The notes beneath the pieces are model-generated. The model saw only the letters and a list, made by a program, of their open reading frames with translations, searched no databases and was not told the origin of the DNA. Of a DNA stretch of 64,000 nt, positions 34,162 to 44,262 are shown piece after piece; the stretch's first letter is position 1; every line of letters starts with the position of its first letter. The translations under genes were made by a program, and so were the position numbers. The stretch lies in the NCBI GenBank assembly GCA_030765065.1, contig CM060975.1, positions 203,336,007 through 203,400,006 on the forward strand. The letters are read 5' to 3'. The stretch is from Deroplatys truncata. Taxonomy: Eukaryota; Arthropoda; Insecta; Mantodea; Mantidae.

Positions 34162-34475
34162 ATGGAGACAGAAATGTTTATTAGTGAATTTGAAGAGGTG
34201 GATTTTAGTTCCACATCTGCTGATATCGTGGAGGAGGCGAGGAATGTAAGTAAGAATTTACTTCCTGAAAAGTCAAAGAAAATGTATGAAACGTTGTGTG
34301 ACAGGTTTATGGAGAAATTAGTGAAGAAAAGAAAAAATGTAACTTCATTGTCAGAAAAAGTGTTCATACTTTACTTGAAGAAATGTCCAAAACAATGAAA
34401 TCCCCAACCTTGTGGAGAAATTATTTGGTATTGAAGACTACTCTAAATGTAAAACATGGAACTGATATAACCTAG
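34162..34475 (+). pseudogene. Tyrosine-recombinase-like (Crypton/KIAA1958-type) N-terminal fragment
   Basis: The open frame (78 codons, ATG at 34162) is acidic at first (FISEFEEVDF). It then reads LLPEKSKKMYETLCDRFMEK and SLSEKVFILYLKK. After a one-base shift near 34383 the sequence continues as TLWRNYLVLKTTLNVKHGTD and stops at 34475. This order (KS..YE.., SEKV.L.Y, TLW..Y..L..TLN.KH.) is familiar from the N-terminal core-binding part of arthropod proteins related to KIAA1958/ZMYM and Crypton-type recombinases. No catalytic Arg-His-Tyr domain follows. The frameshift and truncation make it non-functional as seen. The family call rests on memory of the motif order. Confidence 0.5.
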
Positions 34476-34739
34476 TGTAAAAAACATTGTATTACTAAAG
34501 CTAAATTAAAAAAAATTAAAAGTTAAGTTAAAGTTAAATTATACTAACGCTTGTTACCAAACGTTTGTAAAATATGAACTGAGATTTATTAGAATTTCGT
34601 TGTAAAGAATGAAAACAGTGAAATAAAGTTAATATAAATTCATATTATTGAATAATGAAGCCGGAATTATAAAGTCAATAATTATCATAATATTCTGAGA
34701 ACGATAGCGATATAAAATAAGTAATAATATATTTAAAAT

Positions 34740-35290
34740 CAGTGTACGTATAAAAAGGAGAAGCATTGTGAAAATTTTTGACTGCAAAAGCGACAGAAAG
34801 ACAAGACAGGCACAGGTTAGCTAATTAGGGACCATCCCCAGGTATAAAGGGTAAAATAGCTGAAGATAGTTTCTCTTGGAATTCATGGGTGCAGTTGCAC
34901 TGGCCGGGATGTGAAGGTCATTTAGAAGCGTCATGACGCTAAGTTTGAGGAGAGCGTTTGAGGGTAGAGTAGGGGAAGTAGTAGCTTGTTTTTCCTTGTG
35001 CAGCGTGGGTAAAGACAATCTGTCCTGAGCGATTGGTGAGTGTAGGAATTCTCGTCGAGTTGTGAACATTGGCGGCGAACATGCTAGAGGGTGGAACGTT
35101 TAGCTGTAGTTAATATTCTTCGGTCTTGGTAAAGACAAAGGAACTTCGTATGCATTTAATAGTGATCGGCAAACCTAAAGTATTTTAAATATTGAATTAA
35201 AGTGTTCCAAGACAGCGTTTGTGTGTTTCACTGTACACACCCACGCATATCCCGAGGTTAAGGTTTCATGCTGGAGCAGCCGTGGCAAAA
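34740..35290 (+). mobile_element. Possible solo LTR of a second LTR family
   Basis: The tail reads TTGAATTAAAGTGTTCC near 35195 and ends at TTCATGCTGGAGCAGCCGTG (35264-35283). This GGAGCAGCCGTGGCAAA block resembles the CAGCCGAGGCAAA junction of the other LTR copies. No coding region follows. The left boundary is a guess and no second LTR is present. The minus-strand frame at 34821-35069 is not considered a gene. Confidence 0.3.
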
Positions 35291-35655
35291 GAAGAACCAA
35301 CTGGGAGGAGACAAGCAGCAACCGTGAGGCAAAGGTAGTGCTTCATTGTTGGACTTAGTGTGGCTGCGTCAATAAATTGTTTTTCAATGGCTCTGTGTAC
35401 GGCAGTGAACTTCATTTCGATATAGATTTCTAAGAGCAAATGAACAACATTGCAAACAAAATCATTTGTTATAGGATTGAAAAATTAGTGAAAATCGTAT
35501 TTTTTAAATAAAATTAAGTCTATTCCATTTCTCGAAAATTTTACAAAGCATTATCCCTTGTGAACTATCTATTGTTGCATTCGTTGTTTACATTGTGTTC
35601 TCTAAAGGTTAACGTGAGGATAGCTTTTTCTTCCCTGAATCCTCTCATATATTGC

Positions 35656-35823
35656 TAACTTCACGTGGAGTGAAACGATTTCTCTTGTTTCACTGGCTGA
35701 AGTGACGTGTTCAGTGGTACAAAGTGAAATATCAGGACAATGGTTAGCTAATGTTTCACATTGCACCAATGAACGTGTCATTTAGACAATCCAAGAAATC
35801 GTTTCACTTCATGTGGAGTTAAC
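35656..35823. mobile_element. Foldback MITE-like element, about 170 bp
   Basis: Left arm TAACTTCACGTGGAGTGAAA, then CGATTTCT; right arm AGAAATCG, then TTTCACTTCATGTGGAGTTA. The arms are inverse complements with a few mismatches and the similarity continues inward (GACGTGTTCAGTGG versus the inverse of CCAATGAACGTGTC). No coding frame spans it. Confidence 0.65.
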
Positions 35824-36154
35824 AGTACCTTGGAGGCTTCCGAGAAGCAAAAAGTGAACTGCACGTTAACGTCTAGAGTATAATAATAACAATAATAATA
35901 ACACATGCTCTTTATTTTCTTATAACTTTCTTCAAGAAGAATATGGGCATAATTTATAGGACCAAATACAGATTTCAAACCTTGTGAATTCTACCAGCTT
36001 GTCTATTTTTCTATGTCTTACTTTTGTTGTGTGGTGTTAAACAAATATGATTCATCGGTTCCAAAATCATTTCAAGTAAAATGTTTGTTAACTCCACCTT
36101 GAGAGTTGCAATAAATCCTAGGGTGATAAATAGCTGATTCTTTTTATCAATCAC
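35824..36154. other. Stretch without recognised gene
   Basis: It has a short AATAATAATAAC tract at about 35880-35902 and otherwise nothing recognised. Confidence 0.35.
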
Positions 36155-36169
36155 TATATAATTTTTCTG

Positions 36170-36549
36170 GGCGGCGCCGTGGCCGAGTGGTTAGAACGCT
36201 CGCCTTCCACCGAGGCGGCCCGGGTTCAATCCCAGGGACCTGCATGTGGGATTTGTGGTGGACGAAGCGGCGTCTGGGCGGGTTTTCTCCGGGTTCTCCG
36301 GTTTCCCCCGCCATTCATTCCACCAATGCTCCATCATCACCTTTCCTTTCATCCATTTCACCAACATTTCGTTTCATCTACTTCCTTCATCCCATACCAG
36401 GCATCGGGCTGATCACCCATCCTGGATGCTCTGTCTGATCCATGAGTGTCTGCTCCTCGACGGGCCTCTGACCCCAGGCACCCGCTTGTAAGTCCTGGGG
36501 GGTGTAAGTCCTACATAAGAGGAGGGTAAACAGATAATGAATGAATGAA
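36170..36549 (+). mobile_element. SINE family S1, full-length, youngest-looking copy
   Basis: It begins GGCGGCGCCGTGGCCGAGTG (A box), with B box GGTTCAATCCC, and ends in (ATGA)n at 36536-36549. It is flanked by a perfect 15-bp target duplication, TATATAATTTTTCTG, at 36155-36169 and 36550-36564. An intact duplication and tail imply recent insertion. Six overlapping frames here are by-products of the SINE. Confidence 0.95.
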
Positions 36550-37249
36550 TATATAATTTTTCTGAAAATGTTGCTATATAAGGACAAAGAAAACGCCGAA
36601 CACAGAAATTTAAAAATCTTATGTGATACATTCATATGACTTTCTCTGGACTCTATCTTTGTTAATGTGTATACAAAGTATTCTTTCAAAAGCCTATTTT
36701 GCTAACTACTACATTTTGGTACAAATAAAGATTTGCAAAAATAGCTACATTACTAAGAGAACAGCGATAATCAAATGGAACTGGACGCTATATACTGGCT
36801 TTAAAATCCAAACTGTCTCCATGCAATTGCGAGAAACAACTGAAAATCGATGGGACTTAGAAAGAAAGACAAGTATTGAGCAATTCGAACGTTTAATAAG
36901 GGATATCTCAGAAAAGACTTAACCATAAAAAATTTATTTTAAATAAATTGTGTGTTTTAAAGAGACCTGCATTTTTTTGTGCAGTACGTTTTCGTCTATC
37001 GCTTAAAGTTTCCAGTTATACAAGATTACACAAAATTCCTTCCCAATGAAGAGGACTTCACAGGCTATTTCCAGTCAATTCAAGATATGCATTTTGTTTG
37101 TAATGTAAATATTTTTAATATATGATATTTTAATCAAACATTTTAGAGCCATTTTTTAGAAAATAAAAAAAATTGATTAATGTACCATGTAAAGGGTAGT
37201 CTGGGGTGGGGACTTTTCTTGAAAATTTTCGTATCGCATCCTTGGAAGG

Positions 37250-38136
37250 TACGAGGGCTGATCAACAAAGACTGAGACTGATTTTTTCCTGTAGCTTCCG
37301 TGATATTTTCCTATCTGTAACATAAATATTTGAAAAGAGCGGGTTTTTATGTATTGTTGGTAGGCGGCAGCACTCTCGTATTGGTAGGTTGGTAGTAATG
37401 CTCTATTTTGTAGACCCTACGTGCATTTCGCATACCAGACAATGGAGGTAATGATTTTTTAAATCGATTATCACCGGTGATGAGTCATGGCTGCATCATT
37501 ATGATCCTGAAGGAAAACAAGCCAGCACAGTGTGGAAATCGCCAGGTTCTCCAACACCAAAAAAAGGTAAAAGTTGTTCCATCTGCAAGGAAAGTGATGG
37601 TGATCACATTTTTTGACTGTAATGAATGATTTACCAGCATGCAGTTCCCCCTCACACTACTGTTACAGCAGCATACTGCACGTCAGTATTGGCTACACTG
37701 AGGAAGCACATTGCAAAGAAACGACCAGAGCTTTCTCGGACTCGGTGGCGACTTCATCATGACAATGCACGTTTTCACGTCGCAAATCAAGTCATGCAGT
37801 TTCTGGCTCGATTCAACATTACCTGTGTACCACATCCACCTTATAAGTAGCCCCGATCTTGCACCCTGTGACTTTCTTTTATTTCCATCACTAAAGGCAA
37901 AGCTTAGGGGTATTCGATTTGAGAACTCTAAAGCAGTGCTCAAGAAAAGTGAGGCGATTCTCAAGGACCTGACAAAGAATGCTCTGCAGCACGTGTTCAA
38001 GGACTGGCAGAGACGGTATAAAAAGTGCATTGAAGTAGGAGGGGACTACTTTGAAAAATATCATGTAACATTGAATTGGAGTAATAAACACCTGTGAAAA
38101 AAAATTAGTCTCAGTCTTTGTTGATCAGCCCTCGTA
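37250..38136 (+). mobile_element. mariner element, internally deleted, DD34D
   Basis: Terminal inverted repeats CGAGGGCTGATCAACAAAGA at 37252 and its inverse ending at 38134 match over about 33 bases with one difference, and TA flanks both sides. The length of 0.88 kb is short of the usual 1.3 kb because the transposase N-terminal DNA-binding part is missing. The decayed coding remnant is listed separately. Confidence 0.9.
37465..38097 (+). pseudogene. mariner transposase remnant
   Basis: Broken frames give ITGDESWLHHYDPEGKQAS (first Asp) from about 37470. The part with RWRLHHDNARFHVANQ (second Asp) lies in 37626-37850. SPDLAPCDFLLFPSLKAKL (third Asp) lies in 37711-38097, which ends in GGDYFEKYHV. 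Ignoring a shift at about 37847, 34 residues separate the second and third Asp, the mariner DD34D signature. Several shifts and the missing helix-turn-helix region rule out function. It resembles the transposase domain found in SETMAR-type mariners. Confidence 0.85.
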
Positions 38137-38180
38137 TTTATCCAAGTTTTCGCTTTTGAGTTATGCTGTTCACTCACACA

Positions 38181-38223
<43 letters not shown>

Positions 38224-38352
38224 GGATTGTTTTCTAAATATGTTTTTTTATTCAGGGGACCTGAAAACATTTCCTGTGAAATCTCGTTATGGAATTTTTG
38301 GGTGGTATACAATACTTTCTCTACCTATATGTACGTAGTAGAGAAAGTAAAC

Positions 38353-38945
38353 AGAGTAACGAACTACGTGAGCAAAATGTCGCATTATGGACGGTTCCTT
38401 TATTAAAATACATAAAATTAAAGCATCTGTGACTTTGTACCGCTAAAGTATAAGTGCTGAAAAATGGTTTTAACACTTGTTTAGCTGCAATATATCACAA
38501 ATGAAACACAGAACATACTTTCTACATAGTTGAAAGCTCAGTGGATGAGATTTGTTCAGATTCATATTTTGTTACAGTGTTGCACAGGTAATTTGGGAAA
38601 GCTATTTGTGGTTCGCCTTAATTGATTTCCCACTTGAGGAAATACTGGCCACCTTGCAGCTTCCTGTCAGGTGAGCAGTGAGTTTCGTAAACATTGAAGA
38701 GTATATCCGTTTCCCCCAAAGATAACTGTAAACATTTTGGCCACGGTACGGTACCATGTATGCGCACGTCTACAATAGGCAGTTATGTCTGTTTAATATT
38801 CATTGGAGTAGAAGTGAGCACCGCCGCTCAGTCTGGTATGTATCATCCCTGATCGTGAGCTGGTGATAAACATCATGACTGGAATTGTCAATAACGTCCT
38901 GTAGCCTACTTCACACATTATGATCGTCTTCTCGTGTCAACTACT
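38353..38945. other. Stretch without recognised gene
   Basis: No motif-bearing reading frame and no paired repeats were recognised between the R1/mariner block and the TTAA element. Confidence 0.35.
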
Positions 38946-38949
38946 TTAA

Positions 38950-39887
38950 GGGGACAAGGTGCTCTGAAATGGTGAAAAATCACATTTTTTGTTTTAGGCG
39001 CTAATAAAACCTCTATTACTTCCAGTTTCAGAAAATATATACATTTTGGAGGTTAAGAGGTTTTTAAGACATTTAAATACCATTTAAATGCTAGTCTTCA
39101 TTCCTTTAAAGCTGTCATGCAACGCCCCCTTTTAGAACATATTTGTATCTTTCAATAACGAACGACTATATCATGCCCAGCGAGCAGTTCAGCAATTAAC
39201 AAAAGAGACCAGGACCAAGAGAAAGCAATCAAAAAATCTGCAGTAATCCACGAATGAAGGTGCTGATGATTATGATCCTGGAATGTACTGAAGTGTGTCA
39301 GAATTTTAACGTTCAAACTTTAAATCCAGTTTCCTCAAAACAACATTTTTGGATACTTATGTACCTTTCTCTCAGAAAGTTTGAAATGTAGAGAGCTGAA
39401 ATTTTCAGTACATGTATACAACACATAGTTAAACTTTCTGAACCACAATCATAATTTTATAATGTATATTAGTGATATTAATAAAGCAACAACATTGCAA
39501 ATTTTCCACTATTTTACTTTGCAATTAATTTTTTTTCAATTTCTAGTGAACTGATATACATAAATAAATAATGGAGGTTCAGAAGATAGATGATTATACT
39601 AAGAACAAGCATGCAAAGTGTGATTCTGTATTGCAAGTTGTATCAGAGAAAAAGGTACATGAATTCACATGTTTTAAGAGTAAATTTTATTATATTTCTG
39701 CTGAATAAAATAATTTTTATGGACTCAACTGCATAAGCTATCAATTCAAACAACCACTTGAAATAATGTTCATGATTTATAGAGTAGTTAATAAAAATTT
39801 CAGGAAAAACCACTGAGAACCTTAAGAGCAGTGGTAATTTAACACACTTAAGGTGTAATTTCAATGTGTTCAAACTACCTTGTCCCC
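38950..39887. mobile_element. TTAA-flanked DNA transposon, non-autonomous
   Basis: The terminal repeats GGGGACAAGGT and ACCTTGTCCCC are bordered by TTAA at 38946-38949 and 39888-39891. TTAA duplication is characteristic of piggyBac-type elements, but the terminal sequence is not one I can assign. Similarity beyond the first 12 bases is weak. The 938-bp interior has no transposase motif; short frames such as that at 39643-39903 are not convincing. Confidence 0.6.
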
Positions 39888-40194
39888 TTAAGGTAATCTG
39901 CAAGTGTAAATCTAGCCAAAAGTGACACCTTTGACATTCAGCTTCTCAACCCATGCAGTTTTAAAAAAAATCAGTGAAATGTTTCAGGTGAATGCATTAG
40001 GCATCAGTAAGTGCATGACAATTGTCATTAAATTTGAGACAAGAGAATCTGAGGAATAAAAATTAAATTTGTAATGTACAAATTACAGGTAATAAAACAT
40101 ATGTAATAATGTACCTTTTACACATAATGTAATAATTGTTTTGAGCAAAAGATATTATTAGCCAGTACAGTCCATCGTCAAGTGTGGTTTCCTT

Positions 40195-40944
40195 TTTACT
40201 TTCTCTACCAGTACCTGGTAGGTAGGGAGGATATGCATTCCACCCAAAAATTCTGTACCCAGATTTCACCAGAAATACATGAATCCTGAATCCAAATAAA
40301 GCCATTTTGAAAACATGTTCATGTGTGTGTGTGTGTGTGTGTGTGTCTGTCTGTCTGTGAACAGCATAACACAAAAACGAAAATTGGGGTAAATATCAAA
40401 CTCAGTAGCTTCCAAAGTTACGAGATGAAAGCCCCCCATCAGAATTGCCTTTACATGAAACATTTTTCGAAAATTTTGATTTTCTAAAAAGTGGCTATAA
40501 CGATTTTTATTAAAATACTATATACTAAAGATATTTACATTACAAACAAAATGTATATCTTGAATTTTCTAGAAAGAGCCTTTGAAGTCCTCTTTATTCG
40601 GAAGGAGTTTTGTATAGTCTTGTATAACTGCTAAACGTTAAGCGGTAATGAAAACATGCTATACAAAAACGTAGATCTCTTTAAAACACAGAATTTATTT
40701 CAACTAAGTTTTTGTGGCACAAGCCATTTCTGAGATATGTATTATTAAAAGGTTCGAATTGTTCAATACTTTTGACTATCGCTGTTCGCTTTGTATCTAT
40801 AATGATACATGTAATGTAGCTATTTCTTCAAAGGTTTATTTGGATTAAAAGGAAGTGGTTAGAAAAATAATTACAATAGTTTGTATAGCCACTAATAAAG
40901 AAAGAGGGTAGAGAAGTCATGTGGATGTACCACATCAAATTTTC
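40195..40944 (-). mobile_element. R1 copy
   Basis: It starts TTTACTTTCTCTACCAGTAC with hairpin partner GGTAGGTAGGG and ends GGTAGAGAAGTCATGTGGAT, then CACATCAAATTTT. A (GT)n/(CTGT)n tract is at 40322-40357. CCTCTATCGTTT subfamily. Confidence 0.75.
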
Positions 40945-41867
40945 TGTGAGTGTTTTTAATCATTTAATCTCCTAATGAAGGGGTAATACCCAAAATATTG
41001 AATAATTTTATTCTCTGACTGTGTCTTTTTATCTTATGCTGGGAACAATCTTGTTCTTACACCATATATATCTTCTTCTTGAGTTTTATTTATTGATCAC
41101 TCAGGCAATTGTATGTGTATGCATATATATAGCACTATATACCAACAGTTCAAGAGTAGTTTCAGGCACACAGGCAGAGAATTGGAATATAAAGAAGGTC
41201 TACGATAACGATGGAGCTGGAACATTTTTAGAGTTAAATTGTATAATACAACAGTTATTCGGTGTTGTACCCATACTTGTGTAAATAAAGCACGTTACGC
41301 AGTTTCCAAAACAATCTTAGATGAAAGGGGAAGGCTATAAAACACCACATGTGAAAAATTATGCTTCAACTTTGTATTCATATCTCAGAGGAACACCGGG
41401 AAAACAGTGGATGATGTATAGCTTGTTCGTGATTAAGTAAGGATCGTGATTCTAAATTTGTACACATGAAGATGTGTCACTGTATTCAGTAAGCCAAATG
41501 ATGGAAATCCTTCAACTAAACGTTCGTTTAATTTTCTGGTGACGGAGAAACTGAGAGACATCCCAAAACGAAATAAAAGTGACCACTGGCCATAACTTGT
41601 AAAACCCCAAACTATACATAAGATGCCATTAGCAGGAAACTTCTTTAAAATCTCAGGGTGTTACAATCGCGCGAATTCACTATTATTTGCATAGATTTCA
41701 TAGAAATTGTATGCATAAAAGTTTATTTTTCTATCTCTTTTGTAATTCATGATCAATATTTTTCCAAAAATTATTTCAGCACACGTTTTGGTGAAGCTAT
41801 AAAGTAGCACACAAGAGGCAAAGATTTCAGCAAACTTTTAAAAAGCAGTACCGAACCTTGAATTGAG
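40945..41867. other. Stretch without recognised gene
   Basis: The frame at 41021-41284 is hydrophobic, then polar, without recognised motif. No repeats with ends were found. Confidence 0.35.
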
Positions 41868-42141
41868 TTTTTTTATTTATGGACGCTCTTTAACTGCTGT
41901 GGTCCTTAGCGTCCCATTCTATATTGGGCCTGAAATACCGGTAATTTTGCTCATATCAGGCTTGAGGTTCTTTTACGTGCCGTAATCTAGGACACAGGAC
42001 CACCGGCTTTACTTCCCTTCCGAAGGAAGCCATGCTAAGGATTTTCTACCCCGAAAAATTCCATCGCCCTCCGCCGGGTTTGAACCCGCGACCTCGGGAA
42101 CAGGAAGCTAGAATGGTAACCACTACACCACGGAGGACGAC
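41868..42141 (-). mobile_element. SINE family S2, antisense copy
   Basis: Minus strand: GTCGTCCTCCGTGGTGTAGT (A-box region), then GGTCGCGGGTTCAAACCCGG (B box), GCATGGCTTCCTTCGGAAGG and CACGTAAAAGAACCTCAAG. The tail is CCATAAATAAAAAAACTCAA. Target duplication is unclear. Confidence 0.85.
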
Positions 42142-42751
42142 TTACTCGAGCCTGGTATTACATATCATTGCGTGAAAACCCATGAGAGAAAGAAGAGCGA
42201 TCACATAACGTTTCAAGCGTTGCCGCTTAAGGTTTTGAAAATATGAATACTTATTGCAGGAAAGAGTTATTCGGCCCAAGTTGCATGTTTTAAGAAGCTC
42301 TGCACTTTTTAACCTAGTATGGTTTATGTAGGATCTCTTACGGTTAGCGAAACAAATGAAATGTCTGAAAGATATTGATAGTGCTTGAAAGATTATTTGT
42401 CCAGGACAGAACACATAGGACGTGCAAAAAGTTACAGAAATTTACAAGGACGTAGACAGGTTGGACCACCAAAGGAAACAAAATGGATAACCTGAAACGG
42501 AACAAACCAATTTTCCAAGCACCTTCTAGTGTGATGGTGACAATGATGGTTATAATACTTGCTTTTATGTTTTCCCAGTTATTTAAAATTAAATGGAAAT
42601 TGAAAGGATTTCAGCGGCTATTTCAGAAAATTGAGATATATAATTTATTTGCTATATCAGTATCTCAGGATTATGATATTTTATTCCAAATCATTTAAGC
42701 AGTTTTAACAAAATAAAAAAAGCAAAAGCAAAAAATAGCAAAGCAATCTCT
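42142..42751. other. Stretch without recognised gene
   Basis: Frames at 42142-42414 (minus) and 42483-42698 (plus) show no known motif. Not called as genes. Confidence 0.35.
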
Positions 42752-43038
42752 AGTTACCCTCTCCTTCGTAGAACTTACATCCCCAGGACTTACAAGCCAA
42801 TGTCTGTGGTCAGTTGCCTATCGGGGAACTGAGGGCCTATGGATCAGAGAGTAACAACCAGTGTCGGATCAACCCGACGCCCGGGATGAGCGAAGAAAGA
42901 GATGATAGACGAGATGCGAGAGATGAATGACATGAAAGGTGAAGATGGAGCACCGGTGGAATGATGAATGGCAGGGGAAACCGGATAACCCGGAGAAAAC
43001 CCACCCAGAAGCCGTTTTGTCCACCACAAATCCCACAT
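42752..43038 (-). mobile_element. SINE family S1, head-less diverged copy
   Basis: It carries the S1 body (GGAAACCGGATAACCCGG, TTTTGTCCACCACAAATC) and 3' part (CCCCAGGACTTACAAGCC), but stops at CCCACATTG before the tRNA-like head. It is therefore 5'-truncated. Strongly diverged from the other copies. Confidence 0.75.
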
Positions 43039-43199
43039 TGTTTAGAGTGAAAAAAGTCTTTAATATTATTGCCATAAAACCCATAAAACGTGCCTGACAA
43101 GTACGAGTATGAAAATTGTTGTAGATCATAGTTAAGTTTTGAATTCTGCTATTCAATAACAGAACGAAGATAGGCTGAGAAATAGACACGTAAAGTGAG

Positions 43200-43350
43200 T
43201 CTGCAGGCGCACTATTTTTCTAAAACCGCATATTTCCTTTTTTGTTTAATTCAGGGCATAGCAAAGAGTACATATTTCCAGTGAAAACTCGATATCCAAC
43301 TTCTAGGGCGAATGCAATAAATACTGTCCTTACCTAGTACTTAAGAAATA
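43200..43350 (+). mobile_element. R1 3' fragment
   Basis: ATTTTTCTAAAACCGCATAT, TTTCCAGTGAAAACTCGATA and GAATGCAATAAATACTG match the last part of R1. Diverged. Confidence 0.5.
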
Positions 43351-43381
43351 CAATAGTAAATATAAAAGCTGTCTTTGTGCT

Positions 43382-44262
43382 TTAAAAATTCTAATGTGAT
43401 ACAATTACATGACTTTCTCTACCCTCTATCGTTTATTAGTGGGTACACAAATTATTCCTCAAGCTTATTATTATTACTTTTTATTACCTTTTAATTCAAA
43501 TAAACCTTTGCAGAAATAGCTGAATTACACATTTTGTTATAGATACAAAGATAACATCCATAGTCAAATGTTTAAGAACTGGACGTTATAAACTGGCCTT
43601 AAGATAGCATACTGTTCCCATGCAATTGCGAGAAACAGTTGAATGTTGAAAGCACTTCAACGGAATGGTCAAGAAATGAACAATAAGATTCGAATCTTTA
43701 ATAACGGATATCTTAGAAACGGCTTATGCCACAAAAAACTATTTTAAATAAATTGTGTCTTTTAAAGAGATCTATATTTTTGTGTAATACGTTTTCGTCT
43801 ATCGCTTAATGTTTACCAGTTATACAAGATTATGCAGAATTCTCTCCGAATGAAGAAGACTTCAAAGGCTATTTCCAGAAAGTTTAATAAATACATTTTA
43901 TTTGCGATGTACACATAATTAATTATGGTATTTTAATCAAAATTGAGAGAGCCATTTTTTAGTAAATCAGAAATTTAAAAATTTTTTATGTAAAGGGTAG
44001 TTTGGGGTAGGGGATTTTCTTGAAAATTTCGTGTCGTATCTTCAGAAGGTACTGAACCTAAATACCAAGTTTGGCGTTTATCCAACCAGACTTTTCGTTT
44101 TTGAGTAATGCAGTTTACACACACACACACACACATACACACACACACGGACCGACCTTTTTCTAAAAATGCTTTTTTTTTTTTGGGATTCAGAAGGCCT
44201 AAAACATGTATTTCCAGTGAAATCTCGGTATCAAATACATATACGTGGTAGAGAAAGTAATA
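43382..44262 (+). mobile_element. R1 copy
   Basis: It starts AATTCTAATGTGATACAATT, then CATGACTTTCTCTACCC, and ends ATATACGTGGTAGAGAAAGT. A (CA)n tract is at 44115-44149. The segment between the CCAGTGAAATCTCGG block and the hairpin is shortened. CCTCTATCGTTT subfamily. Confidence 0.75.

Larger units (their letters stand above)
36612..38352 (+). mobile_element. R1 copy split by a mariner
   Basis: The 5' part is 36612-37249 (ATCTTATGTGATACATTCAT) and the 3' part 38137-38352, ending GTACGTAGTAGAGAAAGTAA. An R1 segment of about 25 bases (CTAAACTCAAATACCAAG) is missing at the junction, so a small deletion preceded or accompanied the mariner insertion. A (CA)n microsatellite lies at 38173-38221. 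Confidence 0.8.
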
